NCBI GenBank assembly: GCA_040768125.1
Contig: JAXGNG010000004.1
Span: 1-64,000 of the forward strand
Direction: 5' to 3'
DNA length: 64,000 nucleotides
From: RBG-16-49-21 sp040768125
Lineage (GTDB): Bacteria > Spirochaetota > UBA4802 > UBA5550
Within the stretch, counting starts at the first letter, position 1. Each line of letters starts with the position of its first letter. Positions 50,517 through 58,366 of the stretch are shown here, piece after piece. The position numbers and the translations under genes are program-made. The notes below the pieces were generated by a model. It was given only the letters and a program-made list of their open reading frames with translations. It had not been told where the DNA came from and searched no databases.

Positions 50517-51461
50517 CTATTCATTAATATTTGCCACGAGCCACTCGATCGATTTTTTGAACTGCTCGCCTCCCCCGGCGCGGCTGCCCTCGTCGGGGTA
50601 GACCTCGATCGTTTTTTCGCTCAGGATATGGTTGAACAGGCTGAACACGCACTCCGGCGGGGAAGCCGTGTCGCGGAAACCCACGGTGGCCAGGACGGGG
50701 CATTGGATACGGTCGGCGAAATTGAGGGCGTCGAAATAGGTCAGGTTTTCCTTTACCTGCTTTTTCCTGTTTTTCCCTGCGGCGATGAATTCGTTGATCT
50801 CGCGGGTGGCCTCGCTGTCCGAAATGTTCTGGCTCAAGGGGAGGCGGCAGAAGGCCGGGGTATCGATCACCAGGGCGGCGATGCGGTCTGAATGGGCAGC
50901 GGTGAAAATGCCCGCCGCCGCCCCGATGCCCTTGCCGATGATTCCCACGGCATCGCACCTGATATCGGGCATGAGGCGGAGCATGTCGATGGAGCGGTAG
51001 ACGTCGAGATAGACCGCCTTGAGATAGTAGGTGTCCCGGTCCAGTATGTTTTCAATCATGTACCCCGGGGTTTTTTTCTCCTCATCCCCTGTTTCGACCG
51101 GCACGACGAGGTCGCGGTGTCCCCGCAGGGTCAGGAAGAGATAGGACGCCGATTCGTCCAGGGCCTGCTGGGGATACCGCGCGGGGCTGTTGTAATCATG
51201 CACGTGGATGATCACCCGCGGTTTCCTGGTTTTCCTGGGGATCAGGAGCTCCCCCGTGACGGTTCCCCGGGTGAAACCCTTGTATGACGCGTCGTAGACC
51301 GTGAAACGGTGGGATGACTTGCGGTTGTTCTTCGAGAGTTCCGGTTCAAGGGCGACCTTCTTCACCTCGGCGATGGCCCTGTCCCAGAAGGCGTCGAAAT
51401 CGGCTTTTCGATCGAGGGGAGGCAGGTGAAGGAAGTATCTGTCAAAGCTGCTGATCGGCAT
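50517..51461 (-). CDS. Acetyl-xylan-esterase-fold protein lacking catalytic Ser and His
   Basis: 314 residues, close to the 320-325 of cephalosporin-C deacetylase/acetyl xylan esterases (CE7). N-terminus FDAFWDRAIAE and the GELLIP, LTLRGHRD, GYMIENILDRDTYYLKAVYLDVYRSIDML segments match that family. But the nucleophile elbow, GGSQGG in active members, reads GKGIG (about residue 175), and the histidine motif NHEGGG reads SRAGGG (about 292). The acid in GFRDTASPP is kept. So it should not work as a standard esterase. It lacks a ribosome site and begins 5 bases after the stop of the next gene upstream, implying coupling. Confidence 0.85.
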   Translation of the reverse strand: MPISSFDRYFLHLPPLDRKADFDAFWDRAIAEVKKVALEPELSKNNRKSSHRFTVYDASYKGFTRGTVTGELLIPRKTRKPRVIIHVHDYNSPARYPQQALDESASYLFLTLRGHRDLVVPVETGDEEKKTPGYMIENILDRDTYYLKAVYLDVYRSIDMLRLMPDIRCDAVGIIGKGIGAAAGIFTAAHSDRIAALVIDTPAFCRLPLSQNISDSEATREINEFIAAGKNRKKQVKENLTYFDALNFADRIQCPVLATVGFRDTASPPECVFSLFNHILSEKTIEVYPDEGSRAGGGEQFKKSIEWLVANINE

Positions 51462-51466
51462 GGCGG

Positions 51467-51883
51467 TCAGATGTTCGTGAGCTTGAAAAGATAATAATAG
51501 TTGTAGCTGAAGAGTAAGTAAAGAAAGACGATGATCACCGCGGAGACCGCCAGGAATACCATGAAAATCCCCAGGTGATGCGCGGGTCTTCGTACCAGGT
51601 ACGAAATGATTTTCGCCGCCGAGAGTCCGTCCCGGCGGAGGCGGCAGATTTTTTTCGCGAGCAGGAAGGCGAGGAGGCCGATGACGCCGTAGAGTGAGAG
51701 ATGGGTGATGATGACGTTGAAGGTCTCTTTGCGGTGTATCGCGAAAAGCGTGACCGGGTAGACGAGGATGTTCATCACGAGCGTTGAGATGAGGGCGATG
51801 GCCAGGGTGAACAGGGCGAGGGTGAGGATTTCCCTTGAACGGTCCCTGAGTCGGGATTTTTCGTAGGGGTGGCGGGTGTTCAT
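51467..51883 (-). CDS. Small membrane protein, three to four helices
   Basis: 138 residues, unrecognised. Hydrophobic segments: LTLALFTLAIALISTLVMNIL, HLSLYGVIGLLAFLLAKKI and LGIFMVFLAVSAVIIVFLYLLF. A basic N-terminus (HPYEKSRLRDRSREI) and a basic loop (CRLRRDGLSAAKIISYLVRR) suggest both lie in the cytoplasm. Start set at the second ATG of the frame (51898 is the first). Encoded between the HEAT protein and the esterase-like protein in one minus-strand unit; physical association with either is possible. Confidence 0.65.
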   Translation of the reverse strand: MNTRHPYEKSRLRDRSREILTLALFTLAIALISTLVMNILVYPVTLFAIHRKETFNVIITHLSLYGVIGLLAFLLAKKICRLRRDGLSAAKIISYLVRRPAHHLGIFMVFLAVSAVIIVFLYLLFSYNYYYLFKLTNI

Positions 51884-51925
51884 TGTGCCTACTTCCATGA
51901 TTGCGGGTGGCGCGTCCCGGGGGCC

Positions 51926-53050
51926 CTATCGGGAATCCTCCTTCACGTCGACCCCCATCTCCTCGAGGGCCTTTGCGGCCTCGGCCCTGACCCTCGCGTT
52001 CTGATCATACTTCATTTTGTACTTTAAAATGTCAATAGTTCTTTTTTCCCTGAAATCCTTGATGAGGCCGATGGCCATGAGGCGGGTCTGTGCGTTGTTG
52101 CTCCTGAGCGCGTTGATCAGCTTCGGAACCGCCTCGGGATCACCCAGCCGGGCGAGGGCCGCGACGGAATAAAGGTAAAGGTTGTTGTACCCGGCGCGCT
52201 TTTTCGCGTCGTAGGAGTCGATCAGCTCGATGACCCGGTTGATATCGGGGCCTGTCTCACGTATCCCCATTTTGGAAAGGGAATTCACCGCGTAGGACCT
52301 GAGCGTGGCGTTCTCCCCGTCGTCCCTGTAAATTTCAAGGAGAAGTTCCTTCGCGTTCGAGGCCCCGACCTTGCCGAGGAAGAGCGTCAGGTTCTGCCGG
52401 TTCGTGAGGTGTGTTGTTGTGTCCCGGATTTTTTCCATTGCGAAGGGCGCGGCTTCCTTCGCGCCGAGCTCGCCAAGGGCGTCTATGAGGGCGTCCGTCA
52501 GGTTCGCTATCCTGGTCATGTCCTGTTTCCCGAGCATGCCGGCAAGGCGTTCCTTCGCGGAAATGGCCTTCAGGTTCTTGAGGCCGTAGACGGCCCCGGT
52601 GCGGACGTCCTCCGAGAGATGATCAAGCTTCGCCACCATGAGGGGCACGCCCCCCTTCTCCTTCATCTCGCTCAGTGTGGTGATTCCCTTCAGCAGCACC
52701 GCCGCGTCATCCTCCTTTTCCAGGATGCCGATCAGTTTTCTCACCAGTTTCGAACGAAGGGCGGCGTCCTTGATGAGGGGAATTCTGTTGATCGCGACGA
52801 TCCGTTCGTCCTGTATGCCGTAGTCGAGGGTCTGCTCGATCCATTCGGCCTTTTTCCTCTCGCCTTCCGGCTGCGCGGAGGGAGAATTCTCCTTCGCGCC
52901 ATGTGCCGCCCCTTGCTGATCGCCCGGGAGATTCGATGCCGGCCCCTCCGCCGACCCCGCGCCCATTGGCGCCATGGCAAGGAGCAGAAAAGCCGTCGTC
53001 ATCGCACGAAGGGCCTTCGATGGTGTGATCGCGCGTGGCTTTGTCATCAT
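51926..53050 (-). CDS. Exported HEAT-repeat protein
   Basis: 374 residues. Signal peptide (ALRAMTTAFLLLAMAPMGAGSAEG), a low-complexity Gln/Gly/Glu linker of about 40 residues, then six or more HEAT-type helical repeats: AALRSKLVRKLIGILEKEDDAAVLLKGITTL, HLSEDVRTGAVYGLKNLKA, ANLTDALIDALGELGAKEA, ATLRSYAVNSLSKMG, YLYSVAALARLGDPEAVPKLINAL and ARVRAEAAKALEEMG. No catalytic residues. Likely a periplasmic scaffold. GGAG five bases before the first of two ATGs fixes the start. Confidence 0.82.
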   Translation of the reverse strand: MMTKPRAITPSKALRAMTTAFLLLAMAPMGAGSAEGPASNLPGDQQGAAHGAKENSPSAQPEGERKKAEWIEQTLDYGIQDERIVAINRIPLIKDAALRSKLVRKLIGILEKEDDAAVLLKGITTLSEMKEKGGVPLMVAKLDHLSEDVRTGAVYGLKNLKAISAKERLAGMLGKQDMTRIANLTDALIDALGELGAKEAAPFAMEKIRDTTTHLTNRQNLTLFLGKVGASNAKELLLEIYRDDGENATLRSYAVNSLSKMGIRETGPDINRVIELIDSYDAKKRAGYNNLYLYSVAALARLGDPEAVPKLINALRSNNAQTRLMAIGLIKDFREKRTIDILKYKMKYDQNARVRAEAAKALEEMGVDVKEDSR

Positions 53051-53179
53051 GGTCTCTCCGTTCGTTATTTTTCGCCATGAATGAGGGTGCCGATCCCACA
53101 CCCGCGGGCGAGTGGGCCGGGGCGTGAAGGCGGGCCATTCACGTTCCCCGCATGCTAGTATATCGGATGATAATTATTG

Positions 53180-53208
53180 TTGACAAGCGATTTATTGGCC
53201 GTTGATTA
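53180..53208 (+). promoter_or_regulatory. Promoter candidate before the large unknown protein
   Basis: TTGACA (53180-53185) with TGATTA (53203-53208), spacer 17. The preceding GATAATTATTGT resembles GATAATTATTGTAGACA at 44701 upstream of the NHL/VWA gene. Confidence 0.35.
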
Positions 53209-53269
53209 TTGGGATTTTGCCGTGCGTCCCGGGGAAAAGCGGCGGGTCGGCGGACGGGAAATCAAGGCG

Positions 53270-55357
53270 ATGACGATTGAGAAGAAATTTGCCGCGATAG
53301 CGGGTTTCCTCGTGGGGGGGGATGGCGACGAAAAGGGCGCCGCCGGGGTCCCCGTGACGGCGCAGTTCACTCCCACTGACCTTGATCCCGCGGCGCGGGC
53401 CAGGAGCCTCAACGCCGCCTTTCTCATGGTTCTCGCCGGGCCGGAGAGGGAACGCTACCATGAGGCGAGGCGTTTCCTCGAAAAAGAGGAGGGCCCCGCG
53501 GCGGGGTTTCTCATTACCGGCGCCGCCCTCATCCGTGACGAGATAACGGTGCGGTACAGGGCCGATGCCTCGTTTCGCGATGATTTCGACGCCCTCCACG
53601 CCCGCGTCGACGGCGGCGAGCCTGGGAGCGCGGCGGAAACGCGCGACGCGCTCTGGCGCCTGTTTTTCCCTGAAGGGGTCATGGAGGGCGGGGTCGATGC
53701 GCGCCGCGTGGCACTCCGTGAAAAAAGGGACCTGCGCATATCGGGGTTGAACGGGAACCCGGTCAGGAGTCCCGGCAGAGAAATTCTCTTCACTTCGAAC
53801 GTGCTGGTCACGGTTCCCCCTCCCGGTGAAGAAGCGGCCCTTCGGGGGCTTGACCGCGAAACCCTGGATGCCGTCAGGGCGGCGGCCGCCGAGCCCCAGA
53901 AATACTGGTACGATCACCCGATACCCGTGGGGGTGAACGAAGATGAGAACGAGCTCCTCCACTGCCTCGAGCATCTCGCCGTGGCCCTCCGCGACGAGGA
54001 GCGCGCCGGGGAAAAGGAGCCGGGGAGAAACATCGACTTCGCTCTCTCCGTGTCGGTGACCCACCGGGGCCTCCACGGCGCCATTCGTCCCTGGCTCCGC
54101 TCGGAGCTGTCCGGGAAGGCGGCCGTGGAGGGGATCAATATCCATGTCTTCACCGAAGGCGATACCGAGCTTATCCTGGACGAGGTAATCATACCCGGGG
54201 GGAGGCGCTGGATCGGCGATTTCGACGAGGATTCCCTCAGGGAGGTCTTCGGCGTGGACGGCGAATACGGGCGGCACTACAGTTTTTTAAAGGCCATCGC
54301 GCGTTTCTGGCATGTTTTCGTGTCTACGGAAATCAGGGCCACCTTCAAGATCGACCTTGACCAGGCGTTTCCCCAGGAGGAGCTGGTACGCGAAACCGGC
54401 GCGACGGCCTTCGGTCACCTGCGCACGCCCCTCTGGGGGGCCAGGGGGACCGACAGCCGGGGCGAGAGGGTCTACCTGGGGATGATAGCCGGCGCCCTGG
54501 TGAATCGCCGGGACATCGCCAGGTCGCTCTTCACACCCGACGTGGCCTGTCCTGAACGGGAACCGGCTGCCGACGAGACCGTGTTCTGGAGCACGGTCCC
54601 CCAGGCGCTTTCCACGGAGGTCGAGATGATGGAGCGCTACGGCGGGGGTAGTGAGCGTGACGGCGTCACCGGTGCCCTCCAGCGCGTTCACGTCACGGGC
54701 GGCACGAACGGCATCCTCGTGGAGGCGCTGAAGCGGTACCGTCCCTTCACGCCCACCTGCATCGGGCGTGCCGAGGACCAGGCCTACATCCTTTCCGCCC
54801 TGAGGAGCCCCGAAGGCAAGGACCTGCTTCGCTATGTCCATCAGCCGGGGCTCATCATGCGCCACGATTCGGAGCTCTTCGCCGCGGCGGCATCGGCGGC
54901 GAAGCAGGGAAAGATCCTGGGGGACATCCTTCGGGTCCTGCTCTTCACCTGCTATGCCCGCGCCCTGCCCTGGCCCGTTGAGATGACAAAGGACGCCGTG
55001 GACCCTTTCACCGGCTGCTTCATATCCCGGATACCGGCGACCGTCGCCCTGCTGCGCTTCTCACTCAGGGCTGCCGCGCTCTTCGGGGAGGACGGGGAGG
55101 CTGGTGCGCGGTTTTTCAACGAGGGGGTTCGGCGGTTGTCGGGAATCCTCGAAGGGCTCTCCTCGGGGGGAAACCCCGTCGAAGGCATCTACCGCCGCGA
55201 GCGTGAGGCCTGGGACGCCTACTACGAGATACTTGACCGCGCGGAGGCCGGGATCGCCGCGGCGGACCCCTTCGCCGCCTCCCTCGCACGCCGGGCAAGG
55301 GAGATCACGGCGTCACTCCGTATCGACGCGGAGGGGGTAGGTAGGGAGCGACGCTAG
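53270..55357 (+). CDS. Large unknown protein, possibly glycosyltransferase-like
   Basis: About 695 residues, soluble and not recognised with confidence. The central part contains ATFKIDLDQAFPQEELVRETGATAFGHL, where D-L-D could be a DxD metal site, and the later segments HVTGGTNGILVEALKRYRPFTPTC and IGRAEDQAYILSAL resemble the GGxN and G-x-E-D motifs of GT-A glycosyltransferases. This is inference from short motifs. The N-terminal 200 residues and helical C-terminus have no known relatives in my view. Start uncertain: this ATG, or a GTG at 53222 close to the predicted transcription start. It overlaps the convergent thiamine-binding gene by four bases. Confidence 0.7.
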   Translation: MTIEKKFAAIAGFLVGGDGDEKGAAGVPVTAQFTPTDLDPAARARSLNAAFLMVLAGPERERYHEARRFLEKEEGPAAGFLITGAALIRDEITVRYRADASFRDDFDALHARVDGGEPGSAAETRDALWRLFFPEGVMEGGVDARRVALREKRDLRISGLNGNPVRSPGREILFTSNVLVTVPPPGEEAALRGLDRETLDAVRAAAAEPQKYWYDHPIPVGVNEDENELLHCLEHLAVALRDEERAGEKEPGRNIDFALSVSVTHRGLHGAIRPWLRSELSGKAAVEGINIHVFTEGDTELILDEVIIPGGRRWIGDFDEDSLREVFGVDGEYGRHYSFLKAIARFWHVFVSTEIRATFKIDLDQAFPQEELVRETGATAFGHLRTPLWGARGTDSRGERVYLGMIAGALVNRRDIARSLFTPDVACPEREPAADETVFWSTVPQALSTEVEMMERYGGGSERDGVTGALQRVHVTGGTNGILVEALKRYRPFTPTCIGRAEDQAYILSALRSPEGKDLLRYVHQPGLIMRHDSELFAAAASAAKQGKILGDILRVLLFTCYARALPWPVEMTKDAVDPFTGCFISRIPATVALLRFSLRAAALFGEDGEAGARFFNEGVRRLSGILEGLSSGGNPVEGIYRREREAWDAYYEILDRAEAGIAAADPFAASLARRAREITASLRIDAEGVGRERR

Positions 55358-55656
55358 TCGGATCCCATGAGCTTCTTGATCGATTCCAGCTTGCCCTTCA
55401 TCCGGTTGTCGAGTCCCTTGCGGTAGTCGACCTTCAGCACCATGTAGACCCTGTTGCATTCATTGTTCATGGCGTCCATGCATTCCTTCACCACGGCCAT
55501 CACGTCGTCCCATTCACCCTCGAAGCAGGTGCCCATGGGGCCGATTTCGTGCTCGAGGCCGCTCGACCTGATGATCGACACCGCCTCGGCGACGTAGGAG
55601 CTGACGCTTTCTCCCTTGTCCAGGGGGAAGATGGAGAGTTCGGCTATGGCGCTCAT
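55354..55656 (-). CDS. MTH1187-type thiamine-binding protein (UPF0045)
   Basis: 100 residues, normal length. Ferredoxin-like fold protein; relatives such as YqgV and the YkoF halves bind thiamine. AIAELSIFPLDKGESVSSYVAEAVSIIRSSGLEHEIGPMGTCFEGEWDDVMAVVKECMDAM covers the family signature. The start was placed at MSAIAEL; the longer frame upstream overlaps the cupin gene. It ends four bases into the convergent large gene. Five bases after the cupin stop, so co-transcribed with it. Confidence 0.92.
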   Translation of the reverse strand: MSAIAELSIFPLDKGESVSSYVAEAVSIIRSSGLEHEIGPMGTCFEGEWDDVMAVVKECMDAMNNECNRVYMVLKVDYRKGLDNRMKGKLESIKKLMGSD

Positions 55657-55661
55657 CGCGG

Positions 55662-55937
55662 TTACTCCTGAATGAAGTTGTAATGTTTTTTCACCGGTTC
55701 GGTGATCTTCCATGTGCAGCGAAGCCCTTTCGGGAAGGTGACGAAGTCTCCTGCGCCGAATTCAGTCCGGGAGCCGTCTTCCGACGTGACGGCCACACGT
55801 CCCTCGAGGAGAAGGCACTCCTCCGTGTCGTCATAATACCAGTCGAATTCGGATGCCTCCTTTTCCCAGATCGGCCACGATTTGATTTTTCGCCTGGCGA
55901 TCTCAGCGCTGTCAGGCCTTGTCACGCTGATTTTCAT
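55662..55937 (-). CDS. Small cupin protein (DUF861/Cupin_3 type)
   Basis: 91 residues, single beta-barrel. Segments IKSWPIWEKEASEFDWYYDD, TEECLLLEGRVAVTSEDGS, FGAGDFVTFPKGLRCTWKI and VKKHYNFIQE match the small cupin_3 family related to ethanolamine utilisation EutQ. Metal ligands are reduced compared with enzymatic cupins, so binding rather than catalysis is likely. It lies 44 bases after a second cupin-like gene and just before the thiamine-binding gene in the same direction. Confidence 0.88.
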   Translation of the reverse strand: MKISVTRPDSAEIARRKIKSWPIWEKEASEFDWYYDDTEECLLLEGRVAVTSEDGSRTEFGAGDFVTFPKGLRCTWKITEPVKKHYNFIQE

Positions 55938-55981
55938 GCGAGCCTCCGAGTGTTGTGGTTTCTTTGCGGACCCGGCCGCGT

Positions 55982-56404
55982 TCACCGGGGACCCGGCGTT
56001 ACCTCGACGCGCCTGATGAACGCGCCGGTGCGCCGGTCGATGTATTCCGTGGTGAATTCCGTGCGCTCGATAACGAGAAAGCTGCCGCCGGGATCGACGG
56101 TGTAGCCGTTGTGATGGTCCGTTACCATGACGGCCTGGCCCGGCGCGAGCTCGATGAGGCGCTCGTCGCCGTCCTGTTTCAGGAGAAGGCCCGCGCGGGC
56201 TCCGATGCAGACGAAGAGCTCCGGGCAGGTGTGCTTCTCGAGGACGGTAATCTCTTCGGGATGCGCGTGCTCGGGCAGGTAAAGGCCCGCGCGCCAGGCC
56301 CCGGGGTCGCTGAAGATGACGGACCACCGGGAATCGGGTATAAGGTCGAAGGGTTCGATGGCCTTTTCCCCTGTCAGGCTATTGAAAAAGCGAACATTCC
56401 CCAG
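55982..56404 (-). CDS. Cupin-like protein without a standard start codon
   Basis: About 140 residues are open on the minus strand and look clearly protein-like: TGEKAIEPFDLIPDSRWSVIF, GLYLPEHAHPEEITVLEKHTCPELFVC, APGQAVMVTDHHNGYTVDP, FLVIERTEFTTEYIDRRTGAF. The His/Glu pattern E-H-A-H-P-E-E...H-T-C-P-E fits a metal-binding cupin. No ATG, GTG or TTG precedes this in frame after the stop inside tRNA-Gly. Possible starts are CTG (56404, used here), ATC (56419, just after the tRNA end), or an ATG at 56397 combined with a frameshift in the TTTTT run. It may be a frameshifted or sequencing-error gene. Confidence 0.6.
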   Translation of the reverse strand: MGNVRFFNSLTGEKAIEPFDLIPDSRWSVIFSDPGAWRAGLYLPEHAHPEEITVLEKHTCPELFVCIGARAGLLLKQDGDERLIELAPGQAVMVTDHHNGYTVDPGGSFLVIERTEFTTEYIDRRTGAFIRRVEVTPGPR

Positions 56405-56420
56405 TTCGCTTTTCTTGATG

Positions 56421-56491
56421 AGCGGGTGATGGGAATCGAACCCACGTGACCAGCTTGGAAGGCTGGAGTTCTACCACTGAACTACACCCGC
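56421..56491 (-). tRNA. tRNA-Gly (TCC)
   Basis: Full cloverleaf: acceptor GCGGGTG/CACCCGC, D-arm with AGTTCAGTGGTAGA, anticodon stem CCAGC/GCTGG with loop CTTCCAA (anticodon TCC), and T-arm with GGTTCGATTCC. The discriminator is U, as is usual for bacterial tRNA-Gly. CCA is not encoded. The 3' end lies 17 bases from the assumed cupin start. The 397-base gap to mraZ on its other side holds no protein gene. Confidence 0.96.
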
Positions 56492-56804
56492 ATGAATCTG
56501 CTGTGATGGGCCTTCCGCCGGGATGCGTGTTCCCATCCTGCTGCACCATAAAAATGCCCCCTCGCGGGAGCCATCCACGCCGACGATTGCCGCCGGGCAT
56601 GCATGATGCCCTTATAAAAAATCTACAATGCCCTCAGGTGTCAATAAAAAAATTAAGTGTCCCCCGGGTTGAAGGGTAGGGGCCGATTGTTATCGGTTAC
56701 TTTTCATGGCGGTTTCAGAGTCACATGGGATCCGGGGCAATACTACTCCACTTATGTATAGGTCACTTTTTATATACAAATAATTTCATTATTTCATTAT
56801 ATCC

Positions 56805-56833
56805 TTGACAAATTATGTCTCATATGGTAACAA
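56805..56833 (+). promoter_or_regulatory. Promoter of the division/cell wall cluster
   Basis: TTGACA (56805-56810) with TAACAA (56828-56833), spacer 17, at the end of a long AT-rich stretch. Transcription would begin near 56840, within the MraZ-type repeats and about 50 bases before mraZ. Confidence 0.5.
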
Positions 56834-56850
56834 GTGGGGAAAAGTGGGGA
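56832..56850 (+). promoter_or_regulatory. MraZ-type operator repeats
   Basis: AAGTGGGGA occurs twice with a 10-base period (56832-56840 and 56842-56850), giving TGGGG-N5-TGGGG. MraZ of E. coli binds TGGGN repeats separated by five bases upstream of its own operon, so autoregulation is likely. The repeats overlap the -10 and the predicted start site. Confidence 0.65.
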
Positions 56851-56888
56851 TTGATGTAGATTTTATCCAAAAAGGTGGTGGACCGGGC

Positions 56889-57326
56889 ATGTTCATGGGT
56901 GAATACCATCCCACCCTTGACGAGAAAGGGAGAATCGCGATCCCGATCAAGCTGCGCAGGGCTTTCGGGGAGAACGCGGTCATCAACAGGCTTGTCCTCA
57001 CCTACGGCTTCGATACCTGCATCATGGCCTTTCGCGAGGAGGAGTGGGGGCGTTTCGTCCGGGAGAAGCTGGTCCCCCTCCCGCAATCGAACCCGACGAA
57101 CAGGAACTGGGTGCGCCATCTCATGGGAGGGGCTCGCGAGCAGGAGCTCGACCGGCAGGGAAGGATCATCATCCCCGCCAGTCACCTGGAATTCGCCGGA
57201 ATACAAAACGAGGTCACGCTCCTCGGTCTGAACGACAGGATCGAGATATGGGCGACCGAAACCTATGAGCGATACCGACCCGACCAGGACTCGTTGAACG
57301 CCCTGGCGGGGGATCTTGGTATATAG
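56889..57326 (+). CDS. mraZ: Transcriptional regulator MraZ
   Basis: 145 residues. AbrB-fold regulator of the division and cell wall cluster. Both tandem SpoVT/AbrB-like halves are present: MGEYHPTLDEKGRIAIPIKLRRAF and QELDRQGRIIIPASHLEFAGI. The start MFMGEYHP fits the family; an in-frame upstream ATG (56817 region) would add an unlikely extension that includes the operator. A GGTGGTGG ribosome site lies upstream. First gene of the cluster. Confidence 0.96.
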   Translation: MFMGEYHPTLDEKGRIAIPIKLRRAFGENAVINRLVLTYGFDTCIMAFREEEWGRFVREKLVPLPQSNPTNRNWVRHLMGGAREQELDRQGRIIIPASHLEFAGIQNEVTLLGLNDRIEIWATETYERYRPDQDSLNALAGDLGI

Positions 57327-57391
57327 TCCCGGCGTGGTCGGGACGTGGCGGAGGAACCGGCTCCAATGAGACATAATCAGACGAGGTGGAC

Positions 57392-58327
57392 GTGGAGTAC
57401 GCGCACATCCCGGTAATGCCCCGGGAGCTGGTTCATTTCATCGAGAGCTCGGTGTTCGGCGGTACCGGGGTACTGGTTGATTGCACGGCTGGCGAGGGGG
57501 GGCATTCAGAGCTTTTTCTGAAGACGTTCCCCGAGCTGCGGGTGATCGCCTTCGATCGAGACCGCGACATCCTTGCTATAGCGCGGGAAAGGCTGGAGCA
57601 CTATGGGAGCAGAGTTGATTTACATTGCGATAATTTTTCTCGTGTTCCTCAGCATCTCGAATCGATGAACGGGACGATCAACTTCATCCTGTACGATTTC
57701 GGGATATCCTCCTACCACTACGAGCGGAGTGGCCGGGGATTCGCCTTCGCGAGGGACGAGGGGCTCGACATGAGGCTTGACGGGGAATCCGAGAGCGCCG
57801 CGGACATCGTCAACTGCGGTGACGAGAAGCGCCTTGCCGATATCATCTACCGGTACGGCGAGGAGCGGTGGGCGAGAAGGATAGCCGGCGCCATTGTTCG
57901 CGCCTCGAGGGAAGCGCCCGTGGAGACCACGGGGCGGCTCGCGGAGATCGTCCTCCGCGCAATACCCAGGAGGTTTCACGTGAGAAACATCCATCCGGCA
58001 ACGCGCGTGTTCCAGGCTTTGAGGATCGCGGCGAACGACGAGCTCGGCGCGATAGACGCGTCACTCGCGTCGTTTCACCGCCTCCTCTCGCCGGGCGGGC
58101 GCGCCATGGCGATCTCGTTCCATTCCCTTGAGGACCGGATCGTCAAGGAGCGATTCAGGAGACTGGCCCGGGGATGCCTGTGCGGCGAGGAGATGCGCGA
58201 CTGCCGGTGCGCCGGGGAGCCCATTGTAAAACTATTGACGAAAAAGCCGCTCAGGCCTGAAGTGGACGAAATCGAAGAAAACGCGCGGGCCCGTAGCGCC
58301 AGGCTCAGGGCCTGCGAAAAGATTTGA
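57392..58327 (+). CDS. rsmH: 16S rRNA m4C1402 methyltransferase RsmH
   Basis: 311 residues. Methylates N4 of C1402 in 16S rRNA. SAM-binding block VLVDCTAGEGGHSELFL, AFDRDRDILAIA, the family motif YDFGISSYHYERSGRGFAF, RRFHVRNIHPATRVFQALRIAANDEL and MAISFHSLEDRIVKERF. A GTG with GAGG at 5-base spacing was taken as start; another GTG two codons earlier is possible. The usual LDLGxSS reads YDFGISS. The gene ends 40 bases before the assumed ftsL start. Confidence 0.96.
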   Translation: MEYAHIPVMPRELVHFIESSVFGGTGVLVDCTAGEGGHSELFLKTFPELRVIAFDRDRDILAIARERLEHYGSRVDLHCDNFSRVPQHLESMNGTINFILYDFGISSYHYERSGRGFAFARDEGLDMRLDGESESAADIVNCGDEKRLADIIYRYGEERWARRIAGAIVRASREAPVETTGRLAEIVLRAIPRRFHVRNIHPATRVFQALRIAANDELGAIDASLASFHRLLSPGGRAMAISFHSLEDRIVKERFRRLARGCLCGEEMRDCRCAGEPIVKLLTKKPLRPEVDEIEENARARSARLRACEKI

Positions 58328-58366
58328 GCCGCCGTCCCGGAAGGGCGCGCGGCGCGGAGGATCGCC

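Noticed and set aside
55662..56327. 221-codon minus-strand frame starting MVRHLQRPRG
   Set aside because: Its first 120 residues are an Arg/His-rich frame shift of the second cupin-like gene; only the last 91 codons, from 55937, are a real cupin.
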